A DNA stretch of 12,136 bases from an uncultured Actinomyces sp. (GTDB taxonomy: Bacteria; Actinomycetota; Actinomycetes; Actinomycetales; Actinomycetaceae). The translations under genes were made by a program, and so were the position numbers. Below, in pieces: positions 1 through 8,735 of the stretch (position 1 is its first letter; every line of letters begins with the position of its first letter). The stretch lies in the NCBI GenBank assembly GCA_937926415.1, contig CALBAF010000287.1, positions 1 through 12,136 of the forward strand, read 5' to 3'. The notes below the pieces were generated by a model. The model was not told where the DNA came from. It did no database searches and saw nothing but the letters and a program-made list of their open reading frames with translations.

Positions 1-1048
1 TACCGGTGATCTCATGTCCAGTATCCGTGGGGCCCGGGTAGCCGCCCGAGGCCATGACGACCGTGACGGCGGCGTCGGTGCTCCACACGGGTGCGGGGAC
101 CTTCGCCAGAGTGCCGGTCGCGGCCGCGTACAGGACGGGGGCCAGCGGGGAGTCGAGGCGCTCGAGGACCGCCTGGGTCTCCGGGTCACCAAAACGCACG
201 TTGAATTCGACGACTCGGATGCCCTTCGAGGTCATCGCGAGGCCGCAGTACAGGAGGCCGCGGAACGGGGTGCCCCGACGCGCCATCTCGGTGATGACGG
301 GCTGGGCCACCTCGTCGACGATGCGCTGCGTGGCCTCTTCGGGGAGCCACGGGAGGGGGCTGTAGGCACCCATGCCGCCCGTGTTCGGACCCTCGTTACC
401 ATCGCCCACGCGCTTAAAGTCCTGCGCAGGCTGCAGCGGCACGACGGTGGCGCCGTCGGCGATGCAGAACAGGGAAACCTCGGGGCCGTCGAGGTAGTCC
501 TCGATGACGACCGCTCCCCCGTCGCGCGACAGGCAGGCGCGCGCGTGGTCCGAGGCCTGGGCACGGTCGGTGGTCACGACGACGCCCTTGCCGGCGGCGA
601 GAGCGTCATCCTTGACGACGTAGGGGGCACCCAGGTCGTCGAAGGCTGCCTCGACCTCGTCCATCGTGGTGCACGTGAAGGCGCGAGCGGTGGCCACGCC
701 GGCATCGGCCATGACCTGCTTCGCGAAAGACTTCGAGGCCTCGAGACGCGCCGCGTCCTTCGTCGGGCCGAAAACCGGGATCCCATAGTCGAGGACCGCA
801 TCGGCGACGCCCGCGACGAGCGGGGCCTCGGGGCCAACAACCACGAGATCAACGTTTTCGGACGTGGCGCGACGCACGACGTCCTTCGGATCCAGCGGAT
901 CCATCGTCAGGGAGCGACCCAGCTGTTCCAGCGCGGGGTTGCCCGCCTGGACGACGAGCTCGACCGGATGCTCGGGGGTGGACGTTCGCACAAGCGCACG
1001 GGCGATCGCGTGTTCGCGACCTCCGTTACCAACGAGAAGGACCTTCAC
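1..1048 (-). CDS. purD: Phosphoribosylamine--glycine ligase (GAR synthetase), 3' end off window
   Basis: Catalyses ATP-dependent ligation of glycine to 5-phosphoribosylamine, the second step of de novo purine synthesis, in the cytoplasm. Read on the minus strand from a GTG start, it begins VKVLLVGNGGREHA; the GNGGREHA motif (residues 7-14) is the PurD N-domain signature. Further in are the ATP-grasp-type stretches NEGPNTGGMGAYSP and RFGDPETQ (285-292), the latter a PurD signature with metal/ATP-binding acidic residues. About 349 codons are present; the family is usually about 420 residues, so roughly the last 70 are beyond the left edge. GTG was chosen because it begins exactly at the conserved first beta strand. 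The upstream gene on the same strand ends 92 bp before it, so it may be co-transcribed with the Bat-type operon or have its own promoter. Identity is firm. Confidence 0.96.
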   Translation of the reverse strand, partial: MKVLLVGNGGREHAIARALVRTSTPEHPVELVVQAGNPALEQLGRSLTMDPLDPKDVVRRATSENVDLVVVGPEAPLVAGVADAVLDYGIPVFGPTKDAARLEASKSFAKQVMADAGVATARAFTCTTMDEVEAAFDDLGAPYVVKDDALAAGKGVVVTTDRAQASDHARACLSRDGGAVVIEDYLDGPEVSLFCIADGATVVPLQPAQDFKRVGDGNEGPNTGGMGAYSPLPWLPEEATQRIVDEVAQPVITEMARRGTPFRGLLYCGLAMTSKGIRVVEFNVRFGDPETQAVLERLDSPLAPVLYAAATGTLAKVPAPVWSTDAAVTVVMASGGYPGPTDTGHEITG

Positions 1049-1071
1049 AATTCAAGCCTATCTGTGTTTGG

Positions 1072-1085
1072 GGCCCTCCCGGGCC
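1072..1085 (-). other. Small hairpin in the purD leader
   Basis: On the minus strand GGCCC-GGGA-GGGCC forms a 5-bp all-GC stem with a GNRA-type tetraloop, 24 nt upstream of the purD GTG. There is no T-tract after it, so it is not a standard terminator. It may only affect mRNA stability or translation. Such short GC stems are common by chance in this DNA, hence low confidence. Confidence 0.25.
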
Positions 1086-1114
1086 GCCGCGGGGTTTTAT
1101 GGGTGCACGTCACA

Positions 1115-1135
1115 GCAAAGTTGAGACGAACTTGC
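1115..1135 (-). terminator. Weak hairpin after the TPR gene
   Basis: Five bases after the TGA of the TPR gene the minus strand reads GCAAGTT-cgtctc-AACTTTGC, a 7-bp stem with one bulged T. No T-tract follows. It could be a weak or Rho-assisted end of the Bat-type operon, or simply part of the spacer before purD. Confidence 0.25.
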
Positions 1136-1140
1136 AACCC

Positions 1141-2232
1141 TCACCATGCGCCATTCGGATTGCCGCTGCGACGGTCATCCTTCAGGCTGCGCTGGTCCTT
1201 GTTGCGTTGATCGTTCTTATTCTGCAGCTCCTCGCGGCGCTGCTTATCCTGCGGACCCTCCCCCTCATAGGGGTTTTTCGTGGGAGTCGGGCTGGGACTC
1301 GGGTTCTGCGACCCCTGGTCCTTCTGCTGATCCTTCTGCTGATCCTTCTGCTGGTCCTTCTGCTGGTCCTTCTGGTCACCCTGTTGCTCGGACTGCTCCT
1401 GAGCCTTCTGCTTCTTGTCCTCGACGCGTTCCTTGTTCTCGTCGGCGGGGTTATCGGACTTGTTGCCGGACTTCTTCTCGTCGCCGGACTGCCCCTGGTC
1501 GCCAGACTGCTTCTGGTCACCCGACTGCCCCTGGTCGCCGGACTGGCTCTGGTTGCCGGACTGGCCCTTGTTGCCCGACTGGTTCTGGTCGCCGGACTGG
1601 TTCTGGTCGCCGTTTTGGGGCTGGTTGGAGCTGGACGCGGTCTGGCAGGGGGCGACGGTATCTTCGGCTTCCTGGTAGCTAGTCACGGCATCTGCGTAGG
1701 CGCCGGCGGCAATGTGCGCGTCGCCCTGAATCTCAATACCGATCGCGAGATTGACGCGAACGTGGCATTCGTAGGAGAAGGGCTCGAGTCGGCCGGGCTT
1801 GACCTCGGTGGCCTTGGGGACGAGGTCGAAGGCGGTGCGCAGCTCCGTCACGCCCTCCTCGGTCTGGCCCTGGCGCACGAGGGTCGTGCCGCGGTTATAG
1901 TGCGCGACCCAGCGCTCGATGCCGATCTGCGTCCACGCCATCTGGCCTTCGTAGCCCGCCTGCGCGACGGCGTATTCCTGCGCCTTCCAGTGGCCGAGGG
2001 ACGAACGGGACCACAGCGACAGGCCGATCAGGTACCCGGCGACGGTCAGCGCAATGACGAGGACCGGGATGGAGTACCACAGAGGGCGCAACGCACGCGG
2101 GTTGCGCTGGATCTTCTGTTTGCCCGACGAGGCCTGGGTGAGCTTCGCTCGAACGGACGGATCGACGGAGTCTACCTGGGGCGCACCAAAGGGGAGGAGG
2201 TCTGCTTCGGGCTGCGAGTTCTCAGATGGCAT
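1141..2232 (-). CDS. BatC-like TPR membrane protein with repetitive Q/D/K/S/G-rich tail
   Basis: Last gene of the MoxR/Bat-type operon, 363 aa. Residues 1-50 are polar and end in a basic stretch. A membrane segment lies at about 52-74. Residues 107-141 look like a TPR unit (HYNRGTTLVRQGQTEEGVTEL), with a second TPR-like helix pair around 155-190 (AYADAVTSYQEAE). From 200 on it is low complexity: eight 6-residue units of GDQxQS type (208-255), a charged linker, four KDQQ units plus a partial one (288-306), then a PSPSPTPT segment and a basic C-terminus. The positive-inside rule puts the TPR and tail outside the membrane. There are two cysteines, at 156 and 196. The ATG overlaps the end of the upstream vWA gene by 11 bp and has GAGGAA upstream. 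BatC is the TPR member of Bat operons elsewhere; that assignment rests on position and TPR content, not a full-length match. Confidence 0.85.
   Translation of the reverse strand: MPSENSQPEADLLPFGAPQVDSVDPSVRAKLTQASSGKQKIQRNPRALRPLWYSIPVLVIALTVAGYLIGLSLWSRSSLGHWKAQEYAVAQAGYEGQMAWTQIGIERWVAHYNRGTTLVRQGQTEEGVTELRTAFDLVPKATEVKPGRLEPFSYECHVRVNLAIGIEIQGDAHIAAGAYADAVTSYQEAEDTVAPCQTASSSNQPQNGDQNQSGDQNQSGNKGQSGNQSQSGDQGQSGDQKQSGDQGQSGDEKKSGNKSDNPADENKERVEDKKQKAQEQSEQQGDQKDQQKDQQKDQQKDQQKDQGSQNPSPSPTPTKNPYEGEGPQDKQRREELQNKNDQRNKDQRSLKDDRRSGNPNGAW
1315..1371 (-). repeat. 12-bp tandem repeat encoding KDQQ
   Basis: Four complete KDQQ units and a KDQ remnant (residues 288-306 of the TPR protein) are encoded by 12-bp near-identical units, cttctgctggtc or cttctgctgatc on the plus strand. 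Units differ only at wobble positions. The unit length is a multiple of three, so gain or loss of a unit keeps the frame. Confidence 0.85.
1468..1611 (-). repeat. 18-bp degenerate tandem repeat encoding GDQxQS hexapeptides
   Basis: Eight consecutive six-residue units (residues 208-255), mostly G-D/N-Q/K-x-Q-S: GDQNQS, GDQNQS, GNKGQS, GNQSQS, GDQGQS, GDQKQS, GDQGQS, GDEKKS. Units are diverged at the DNA level, so the array is older or less homogenised than the KDQQ array. The opposite strand reads as a hydrophobic Leu/Val/Pro string, which is an artefact of this composition. Confidence 0.8.
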
Positions 2233-3256
2233 GGGAATTCCTCAACTGTTGGGCGCGCAGCGCCAGCGTGGCGCCCTCCCACGCGAGGAGACCCCCGAGA
2301 AGGAGCGCGAAAGGCCAGATGATGTAGCGATACGTGTCTTTCAGGTTGCGCGTCTCGGCAAGCGTCGACGCCTTGTCGAGCACGGAACGCGCGTGGGATT
2401 CGATTGCGGACTTGTCGGGCGAGTGCACGTAGTCGACGCCGACGCGCGAAGCGACATCCGCGAGTGCGGACTCGTCGATCTTCGAGATGGCGATCGGGTT
2501 GCCGGGCTGCGAGGAGTCGTGGATGTACTCGGGTTCACCGCCGCTCTGGGAGCCGCTATCGCCCAGGCGCAGCACCTTCATGGGGCCGCCTTCCGCGGTG
2601 CCGTAGCCGAGGATGAGGCCGCCGTCGATGTACTCCCTGACGGCATCCCAGTCATTGGCGTTGCCGGAGGGTGCGGCGGACCAGTGGTCCTGGTTGGAGG
2701 TCTCGCCGTCGGAGAAGACGAAGAGGGCGCGCACGTTCTGGGGATGGCGTTCCTTGTTCTTCTTCAGCAGCTTGGCCAGTTCTTGGGCGGGTCGGTTCAC
2801 CGAGGAACCCTGGGAAGAACTGGAGAGCTCACGGTCGAAGGAATCCATGTACGAGACGACCGCGGAGGTATCGGAGGTCAGCGGCATGTCCGTATGGACC
2901 TTCGAGTCCCAGGACATGATGGAGAAGCGCGAGCCGGTCAGGATGTTCATCATGATCGACACGTCGTTGCGCACGCCTTCGATGCGGGGCTTGCTGCCGT
3001 CCCAGTCCTCGGCTGCCATGGATCCGGTGCGGTCGATGACGAAGTAGACCTCGAGGGTCGACGTCACTTCTTGGGCCTCGCCGGGAATCGATGGGCCGGC
3101 GCCCATAATGATGACTGTCACGACGATGAGGAAGCGCCTCAGGACGTCCATGATGTGACGACGGGTGGCGCGCTTGGCCGACAGGAACACGAACACTGCG
3201 CAGATTGCGGCGATGATGCCCAGGAGGACCAGGTGCACGACGGGGCGAAAAATCAT
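2222..3256 (-). CDS. vWA-domain membrane protein (BatB-like)
   Basis: 344 aa. Two N-terminal hydrophobic segments (about 4-26 and 39-53) flank a basic loop KRATRRH. A von Willebrand A domain follows at about 67-290, and a C-terminal membrane helix at about 309-332. The MIDAS metal site is visible as D75-R-T-G-S79 (DxTxS form), with the later acidic strand FVFSDGE (D183). The basic loop and C-terminal tail suggest the vWA domain faces outside. BatA/BatB proteins are known to have this TM-vWA-TM layout and to work with MoxR ATPases. The ATG has GGGAGG 8 bp upstream, and TGA-C-ATG links it to the upstream vWA gene with one base between, implying coupling. Its 3' end overlaps the TPR gene by 11 bp. 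The true ligand is unknown. Confidence 0.9.
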   Translation of the reverse strand: MIFRPVVHLVLLGIIAAICAVFVFLSAKRATRRHIMDVLRRFLIVVTVIIMGAGPSIPGEAQEVTSTLEVYFVIDRTGSMAAEDWDGSKPRIEGVRNDVSIMMNILTGSRFSIMSWDSKVHTDMPLTSDTSAVVSYMDSFDRELSSSSQGSSVNRPAQELAKLLKKNKERHPQNVRALFVFSDGETSNQDHWSAAPSGNANDWDAVREYIDGGLILGYGTAEGGPMKVLRLGDSGSQSGGEPEYIHDSSQPGNPIAISKIDESALADVASRVGVDYVHSPDKSAIESHARSVLDKASTLAETRNLKDTYRYIIWPFALLLGGLLAWEGATLALRAQQLRNSHAI

Positions 3257-3257
3257 G

Positions 3258-4270
3258 TCAGAGCCTCCCGAACGCCAACAGGCCGAGCAGGGATACGACG
3301 CCGAAGAGTGTCCACCCCATGGCGGTCACGGGGCGGTCCGTCTCCAACATCTTTCCTGCGGAGTCGAGGTCTTCCTTCTGTTCCGCCTCGATCTGCTTCA
3401 CCACGCTGTCCACGGCCGACGGGGAGGAGGCATCATAGAAGTCGCCGCCGGTCTTACGGACCTCGTCACGCAGCTGCTCGGCCTCGTGTCCGAGGACAAA
3501 CCCCGATCCCGGGTACAGGGCGGTGACCGTCACTCCCTGGCGCTTGGCGAACTCGATCGCCTCGCTTAGGTTGTAGACGCCGTCGCCGTACACCTCGTTG
3601 TCGGTGGCCAGCAAAACGGTACGGGAGCGCTGCTTATCGTTGTGATCGAAGCCCATGATGCACGAGGCCAGACCATCGCCGACGATTGAGGAGACCTCCA
3701 GGTTCTCGTCCAAGACGGGCATCAAGTAGTCGATGAGTTCCTGCGTGACGGACAACCTCCCGCCAATGCGCGTGAGGCCGGTGTCGATCGTCTCCGACAT
3801 GTCCTGGAGAACGTCGGTGGCCATGTCGTAGTCATCGGTGAGCGGGAACATCGTCATCGAGTAGGCGTCCCACAGCTGCAGCGAGATTCTCTCGCCCTCG
3901 AAGTGGGAGATGATTTCTCGGAAGGCATCGCCGATCTTCGAGTCGTAGGGCAGCATCGACCCGGACGAGTCCAGGCACAGGACGATGTCGCGGCTCGCGG
4001 ACTTGTCATGCTTGACGTAGCGGTCGACGGGCCCGCCGACACGGAGGTCGCGATGACCGCGATCAGGAAGCAAACGCAGGCCATCGCCAGCGAGGCGCGC
4101 GTGCGACGCACGAGCGCCTGATACTTCGGCAGGCCTCGCAGGTAGCCGGTATTGGCAACCCAACCCTTCTTGCCCGATCGCACGCCTGCGCGACGCGCGA
4201 GCAGCCAGCCGACGAGCGTCGCGCCCGCGACGACCGCCAGGACGACGGGGATCAACCACCAGAACCTCAT
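3258..4270 (-). CDS. vWA-domain membrane protein (BatA-like), reading frame broken near 4030
   Basis: The gene is in two frames. The ATG at 4270 (GGAGG upstream, ATGA overlap with the previous gene) opens a frame with two membrane segments (about 4-25 and 60-78) around a basic loop, reading to SVSAGP at residue 81. That frame then turns into non-vWA, Arg/Ser-rich sequence and stops at 3854. The -1 frame continues VDRYVKHDKSASRDIVLCLDSSGSM, a full vWA domain with MIDAS D101-S103-S105 and strand LLATDNE (D224), and ends in a C-terminal TM (about 319-337). Joined, it is 337 aa with normal BatA layout. A GTG in the second frame at 4259 would give only an Arg-rich, unnatural N-terminus and is rejected. 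The break may be a sequencing indel in GGGCCC, a recent mutation, or -1 frameshifting. The downstream frame shows no decay, with no internal stop. Confidence 0.85.
4028..4034 (-). other. G_GGC_CCG heptamer at the BatA-like frame junction
   Basis: In the upstream frame the minus strand reads gcG-GGC-CCG, which fits the X_XXY_YYZ pattern of -1 slippery sites. Slipping back one base gives GGG-CCC and then GTC-GAC, exactly the frame of the vWA domain. I see no strong stem-loop at the usual 5-9 nt spacing; the nearest small stem (GTC-C-GCG/CGC-GAC) starts about 25 nt downstream. GC-only slippery sites are weak in known cases. A missing C in the C-run explains the data equally well. Confidence 0.4.
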
Positions 4271-4755
4271 ACGTTCACCGCCTCCACGGCCATGGTCAAA
4301 ACGTTGGTGACGGCCTCGTGAGAAGGCTGCCCCTGCGGAATGTTGTCACCCGAGAAGCTGGGGATTTCACAGGCCTGCAAGACGTTGGCCAGGCCAGGCC
4401 AGACGGGGACGAGCTCGCGCACCTCCGACACGGTCGCGACCTCGAGGTCACGGCCCGTACGCTCGGTTCCCAGGGCCCGCATGAGGCCCGCAAGCGCCAG
4501 GTGAACGCCGCGCGCATCCAGGTCACCGTCGGCGTAGCGGTCGGCGATCTGATCGATGTACGTCAGGTACTTCTTGCGGCGGGTATCCGTGATCGTCTGA
4601 AGTTCCATGACCTCGCCGATGCGCGAGTTCCACCAGCGCCACACGCTGTAGACAATCCAAGCCAGGACGGCGACAACGAGCACCGTGCCCAGAATCCACA
4701 TCCAGTTCGGGTAGAGGTCGGGATTATTCAGGCTACTGCTGAGATCACCGGACAT
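4267..4755 (-). CDS. Small membrane protein of the MoxR/Bat-type operon
   Basis: 162 aa. A short acidic/polar N-terminus is followed by one membrane helix (about 18-38, WMWILGTVLVVAVLAWIVY). Next come an aromatic/basic WRWWNSR stretch and a soluble, mostly helical domain of about 120 residues. The positive-inside rule puts the soluble part in the cytoplasm, where MoxR and the DUF58 protein act. Position and layout match the small DUF4381-type proteins often found between the DUF58 and vWA genes in such operons, but I do not see a family signature strong enough to name it. The ATG at 4755 has AGGGGAG upstream and overlaps the DUF58 gene by 11 bp. Its TGA overlaps the next ATG by 4 bp (ATGA). 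Confidence 0.8.
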   Translation of the reverse strand: MSGDLSSSLNNPDLYPNWMWILGTVLVVAVLAWIVYSVWRWWNSRIGEVMELQTITDTRRKKYLTYIDQIADRYADGDLDARGVHLALAGLMRALGTERTGRDLEVATVSEVRELVPVWPGLANVLQACEIPSFSGDNIPQGQPSHEAVTNVLTMAVEAVNV

Positions 4756-5638
4756 GTGCTCCCCTTTCGAGGGCTCGCATGAGCGCGCGCGGAACTTCCT
4801 GACTGGAGCCCACGTCCACGCGGATCACCCCACGCTTATCGAGCAGTTGGGCGACCGCATGCCGGCGCATCGCCACGAGATTGGCGGCTTCCCCAGCCAG
4901 CTGCGAGTCACGCAGCAGGAAGTCCGGGAGAGGCCCTTCGTTGACGTCGACCACGTGCGTCCCCTCCTCGAGGGAGGTCGGGTCAATGTCCTGGACGCTC
5001 ACCAGGATGACCTGGTGGCGCACAGACAGGGACTTGATGAGGTCATCGGACAGGCGCGTCGGCTCCGGCTGGGTCGCATCCGTGACAATGACGATCAGGC
5101 TGCGGCGGCGGGTCACCGTTCGGGCGCGGGCCAAGAGCTTGGGCACGTCCGAGTGCGGAGAGGACAGCGTGATGTCCTCTTCGATGCGGCGCATGATCGT
5201 TTCAGCGTGAGCGTTTCCGGATCGGGCGGGCATGAAGCGCACGCGCTCGGCGTCGCCGGCGACGAGGCCGATCTGGTCTCCGCGCGCCACGCTCAGCCAT
5301 GCGATCGCCTCGCATGCGGTGAGGGCGACCTCTTCCTTGGTCTCACCCGACGGGGCGAGAGCACCCATTTCGCGGCCCGTGTCGACGACGAGCATGACCT
5401 GCAGGTTCGCCGTGGCCTCGTGCCTCTTGATGACCGGAGAGCCGGTACGTGCCGTCGCCGCCCAGTCGATTTCGCGCACGTCGTCGCCCGGCTGATAGGG
5501 AGCCAGGTCCATGAACTCCCAGCCGCGTCCCTGCCGCAGCGCGGAGTGCTGTCCATCCATGATGGACAGCAGCTTGCGCATGACGGGCAGCTGGATGCGC
5601 GTGGAGAGCGCGTGGATTTCGCGCGAGCGTACAGGCAT
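4745..5638 (-). CDS. DUF58 domain protein
   Basis: 297 aa, with no obvious membrane segment. It carries the DUF58 core YQPGDDVREIDWAATA (48-63) followed by SPVIKRHE. It then has a vWA-like fold with a degenerate metal site, VVDTGREM (D86-T-G-R-E90), where a true MIDAS would have DxSxS, and a later strand VIVTDA. DUF58 proteins almost always sit next to MoxR ATPases and are thought to be their partners or clients. The degenerate MIDAS suggests metal-independent binding. The ATG at 5638 has GAGGA at suitable spacing and lies 39 bp after the moxR stop. Its 3' end overlaps the next gene by 11 bp. Confidence 0.93.
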   Translation of the reverse strand: MPVRSREIHALSTRIQLPVMRKLLSIMDGQHSALRQGRGWEFMDLAPYQPGDDVREIDWAATARTGSPVIKRHEATANLQVMLVVDTGREMGALAPSGETKEEVALTACEAIAWLSVARGDQIGLVAGDAERVRFMPARSGNAHAETIMRRIEEDITLSSPHSDVPKLLARARTVTRRRSLIVIVTDATQPEPTRLSDDLIKSLSVRHQVILVSVQDIDPTSLEEGTHVVDVNEGPLPDFLLRDSQLAGEAANLVAMRRHAVAQLLDKRGVIRVDVGSSQEVPRALMRALERGAHVR

Positions 5639-5677
5639 TGCGTTCCTCGGAGAAGTCGGCGGCGGGAGGGAAAGTCG

Positions 5678-6667
<990 letters not shown>

Positions 6668-6702
6668 GGGCTCTCCTTGCGTGCGCGGTCGGATGCTGTT
6701 CC

Positions 6703-6732
6703 AGTGTAGCCCCTCCGACTCCTCGTTGACAC
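6703..6732 (-). promoter_or_regulatory. Possible moxR operon promoter
   Basis: On the minus strand TACACT (6708-6703) is a fair -10 match about 36 bp before the GTG. TGTCAA (6732-6727) sits 18 bp upstream as a weak -35. It lies between the pckG terminator and moxR, where a promoter is needed. Only the -10 is convincing. Confidence 0.35.
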
Positions 6733-6825
6733 AACCCGGTCAGTTTTCGCATCGTCACCGACGAGGCTGGGGCCGGGCACCGCTCGGGATCTTTCCTCGG
6801 GGTGGGGGCCGTCATCCCGGGCAGG

Positions 6826-6865
6826 AAAAAGGGGCGAGCCCCGGAGTTTCCTCCGGGGCTCGCCC
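6826..6865 (-). terminator. Intrinsic terminator of pckG
   Basis: On the minus strand a perfect 15-bp stem (6865-6851 with 6846-6832) closes on a GAAA tetraloop and is followed by C and five T residues (6830-6826). It starts 15 bp after the pckG stop. This is a textbook Rho-independent terminator, and it separates pckG from the MoxR operon on the same strand. Confidence 0.95.
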
Positions 6866-6880
6866 TCAGGTCCGCGTTGA

Positions 6881-8719
6881 TCAGGCCTGCTTCGCGGCGG
6901 CGATGCGCGCGCGGAACTTGGCCAGCTGCTCGGTGATGGCGGCGGGAACCTTGTCGCCGAACTGCGAGAAGTACTCCTCGGTGTCGTCCATCTCGGCGGC
7001 CCAAGCGTCGGGGTCGATCGCGAAGAGCTTCGCCCAGATGGCCTCGTCGATGTCCAGGCCGTCGAGGTTGAAGTCCTCGAACTTGGGGTAGCGGCCGGTC
7101 ACGCCGTCGATGGCCTCGACCTCGCCGGCGGCGCGGCGAACGATCCAGTCCAGGACGCGGGCGTTGTCGCCGTAGCCGGGCCACATGAAGTTGCCCTCTT
7201 CGTCCTTACGGAACCAGTTGACCTGGTAGACGTGCGGGAACTTCTCGCCCAGCTTGTCCTGCATCTCCAGCCAGTGACCCCAGTAGTCGGCCATGTTGTA
7301 GCCGCAGAAGGGCAGCATGGCGAAGGGGTCGTGGCGCAGCGAGCCTGCCTTGACGTCGGTCGCAGCAGCGGTGACCTCGGAGGCCACGGAGGCGCCGATG
7401 AACACGCCGTGGGCGGGCTCGTACTGCTCGGCAACCAGCGGGACGTTGGTTGCGCGGCGGCCACCGAAGAGGATGGCGTCAACGGCGACACCCTCGGGGG
7501 CTTCCCAGTCGGGGCAGATGATGGGGCACTGCGCGGCGGGGACGGTGAAGCGGCTGTTCGGGTGAGCAGCCTTCTCGCCGGACTCGGGGGTCCAGTCGTT
7601 GCCGTGCCAGTCGATCAGGTGCGCCGGAACGTCGCCGTCGATGCCTTCCCACCACACGTCGCCGTCGTCGGTCAGGGCGACGTTCGTGAAGATGGAGTTG
7701 GCCTTGGCGGTCTCCATGGCCATGGGGTTGGTCTTGTAGGAGGTGCCGGGGGCAACGCCGAAGAAGCCAGCCTCGGGGTTGATGGCGCGCAGGCGGCCAT
7801 CCTCACCGGGACGCATCCACGCGATGTCGTCACCGACGGTCTCGACCTTGTAGCCGGGGATCGTGGGCTGGAGCATAGCGAGGTTGGTCTTGCCACAGGC
7901 GCTCGGGAAGGCGGCGGTGACGTGGAACTGCTGGCCGGTGGACTCGCGGGTCAGGCGCAGGACGAGCATGTGCTCGGCCATCCAGCCGTCACGCTTTGCC
8001 ATGGTCGAGGCGATACGCAGGGCGAAGCACTTCTTGCCGAGCAGGGCGTTGCCGCCGTAGCCCGAACCGAAGGACCAGATCTCGTTGGTCTCGGGGAAGT
8101 GGGTGATGTACTTCTCGTCGTTGCAGGGCCAGTTGTCGTCTTCCTGACCAGGCTCGAGGGGAGCGCCGACCGAGTGAACGGCGGGAACCCACACGCGACC
8201 CTCGTTGATGAGGTCCATGGCAGCAGCACCCATGCGGGTCATGATGCGCATGTTGACGACAACGTAGGGGGAGTCGGTGATCTCAATACCGAGCTGGGAG
8301 ATGGGGCCGCCCAGGGGACCCATGGAGAAGGGCACCACGTACATGGTGCGGCCCTTCATGGAACCCGTGAACTTCTCACGCAGGGTGGCCTTCATTTCCT
8401 TGGGGTCGGCCCAGTGGTTCGTCGGGCCGGCGTCCTCTTCCTTCTCACAGCAGATGAAGGTACGGGACTCAACACGCGCAACGTCGGACGGCTTGGAGCG
8501 AGCCAGGAAGGAGTTGGGGCGCTTCTCCTCGTTGAGCTTGGTGAACATGCCGCTCTCGACCATCTGAGAGGTCAGGCGGTCCCACTCTTCCTGGGAGCCG
8601 TCGGAGAACTCGATGGCGTCAGGCGTGGTCAGCTCAGCGATTTCAGCAACCCACTTGATGACATCTTCGGGAGCGTTCGCCGGAGCGGCTGCACGCACGT
8701 CCTGTTCGGTCACGGACAT
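6881..8719 (-). CDS. pckG: Phosphoenolpyruvate carboxykinase (GTP)
   Basis: 612 aa, the normal length for GTP-PEPCK. It interconverts oxaloacetate + GTP with PEP + GDP + CO2, linking the TCA cycle to gluconeogenesis in the cytoplasm. The P-loop (kinase-1a) is FPSACGKTN (271-279), with the reactive Cys of the GTP class. Kinase-2 is VGDDIAW (295-301), followed by [20 protein letters not shown] (314-333). The N-terminal substrate region contains [16 protein letters not shown] (124-139) and the [14 protein letters not shown] loop (217-230). The frame is open to 8782, but the ATG at 8719 is preferred: AGGAGG lies 5 bp before it, and the protein starts [13 protein letters not shown]. Single gene, own terminator. 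Its leader shows several competing inverted repeats that could control translation. Confidence 0.97.
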   Translation of the reverse strand: MSVTEQDVRAAAPANAPEDVIKWVAEIAELTTPDAIEFSDGSQEEWDRLTSQMVESGMFTKLNEEKRPNSFLARSKPSDVARVESRTFICCEKEEDAGPTNHWADPKEMKATLREKFTGSMKGRTMYVVPFSMGPLGGPISQLGIEITDSPYVVVNMRIMTRMGAAAMDLINEGRVWVPAVHSVGAPLEPGQEDDNWPCNDEKYITHFPETNEIWSFGSGYGGNALLGKKCFALRIASTMAKRDGWMAEHMLVLRLTRESTGQQFHVTAAFPSACGKTNLAMLQPTIPGYKVETVGDDIAWMRPGEDGRLRAINPEAGFFGVAPGTSYKTNPMAMETAKANSIFTNVALTDDGDVWWEGIDGDVPAHLIDWHGNDWTPESGEKAAHPNSRFTVPAAQCPIICPDWEAPEGVAVDAILFGGRRATNVPLVAEQYEPAHGVFIGASVASEVTAAATDVKAGSLRHDPFAMLPFCGYNMADYWGHWLEMQDKLGEKFPHVYQVNWFRKDEEGNFMWPGYGDNARVLDWIVRRAAGEVEAIDGVTGRYPKFEDFNLDGLDIDEAIWAKLFAIDPDAWAAEMDDTEEYFSQFGDKVPAAITEQLAKFRARIAAAKQA

Positions 8720-8721
8720 TT

Positions 8722-8735
8722 TGCCTCCTGAGGCA
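8722..8735 (-). promoter_or_regulatory. Shine-Dalgarno of pckG inside an inverted repeat
   Basis: The minus strand reads TGCCTC-AG-GAGGCA, then AAAATG (start after AA). As RNA it can form UGCCU-CAGG-AGGCA, a 5-bp stem that holds the AGGAGG ribosome site partly in the loop and partly in the stem. This could reduce ribosome access unless the left arm pairs elsewhere. Confidence 0.5.

Noticed and set aside
1315..1611. Repeats considered as a CRISPR array
   Set aside because: Units are 12 and 18 bp with no unique spacers, and they stay in frame inside a coding sequence.
1099..2322. Plus-strand frame with a very hydrophobic Leu/Val string, resembling a membrane protein
   Set aside because: It is the complement of the Gln/Asp/Lys repeat codons of the TPR gene (ctg/ctt from cag/aag), so the hydrophobicity is an artefact.
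3258..4259. GTG at 4259 as the start of an uninterrupted vWA gene
   Set aside because: The first 77 residues would be Arg-rich shadow sequence of the true TM-containing frame, and there is no suitable membrane segment.
6870..8720. Possible mobile element or foreign DNA
   Set aside because: No transposase, integrase, terminal repeats or target duplications were seen anywhere in the window, and codon style is uniform.
7232..8731. Plus-strand open frame of 499 codons
   Set aside because: Antisense to pckG; the Gly/Val/His-rich composition is the mirror of the pckG codons.
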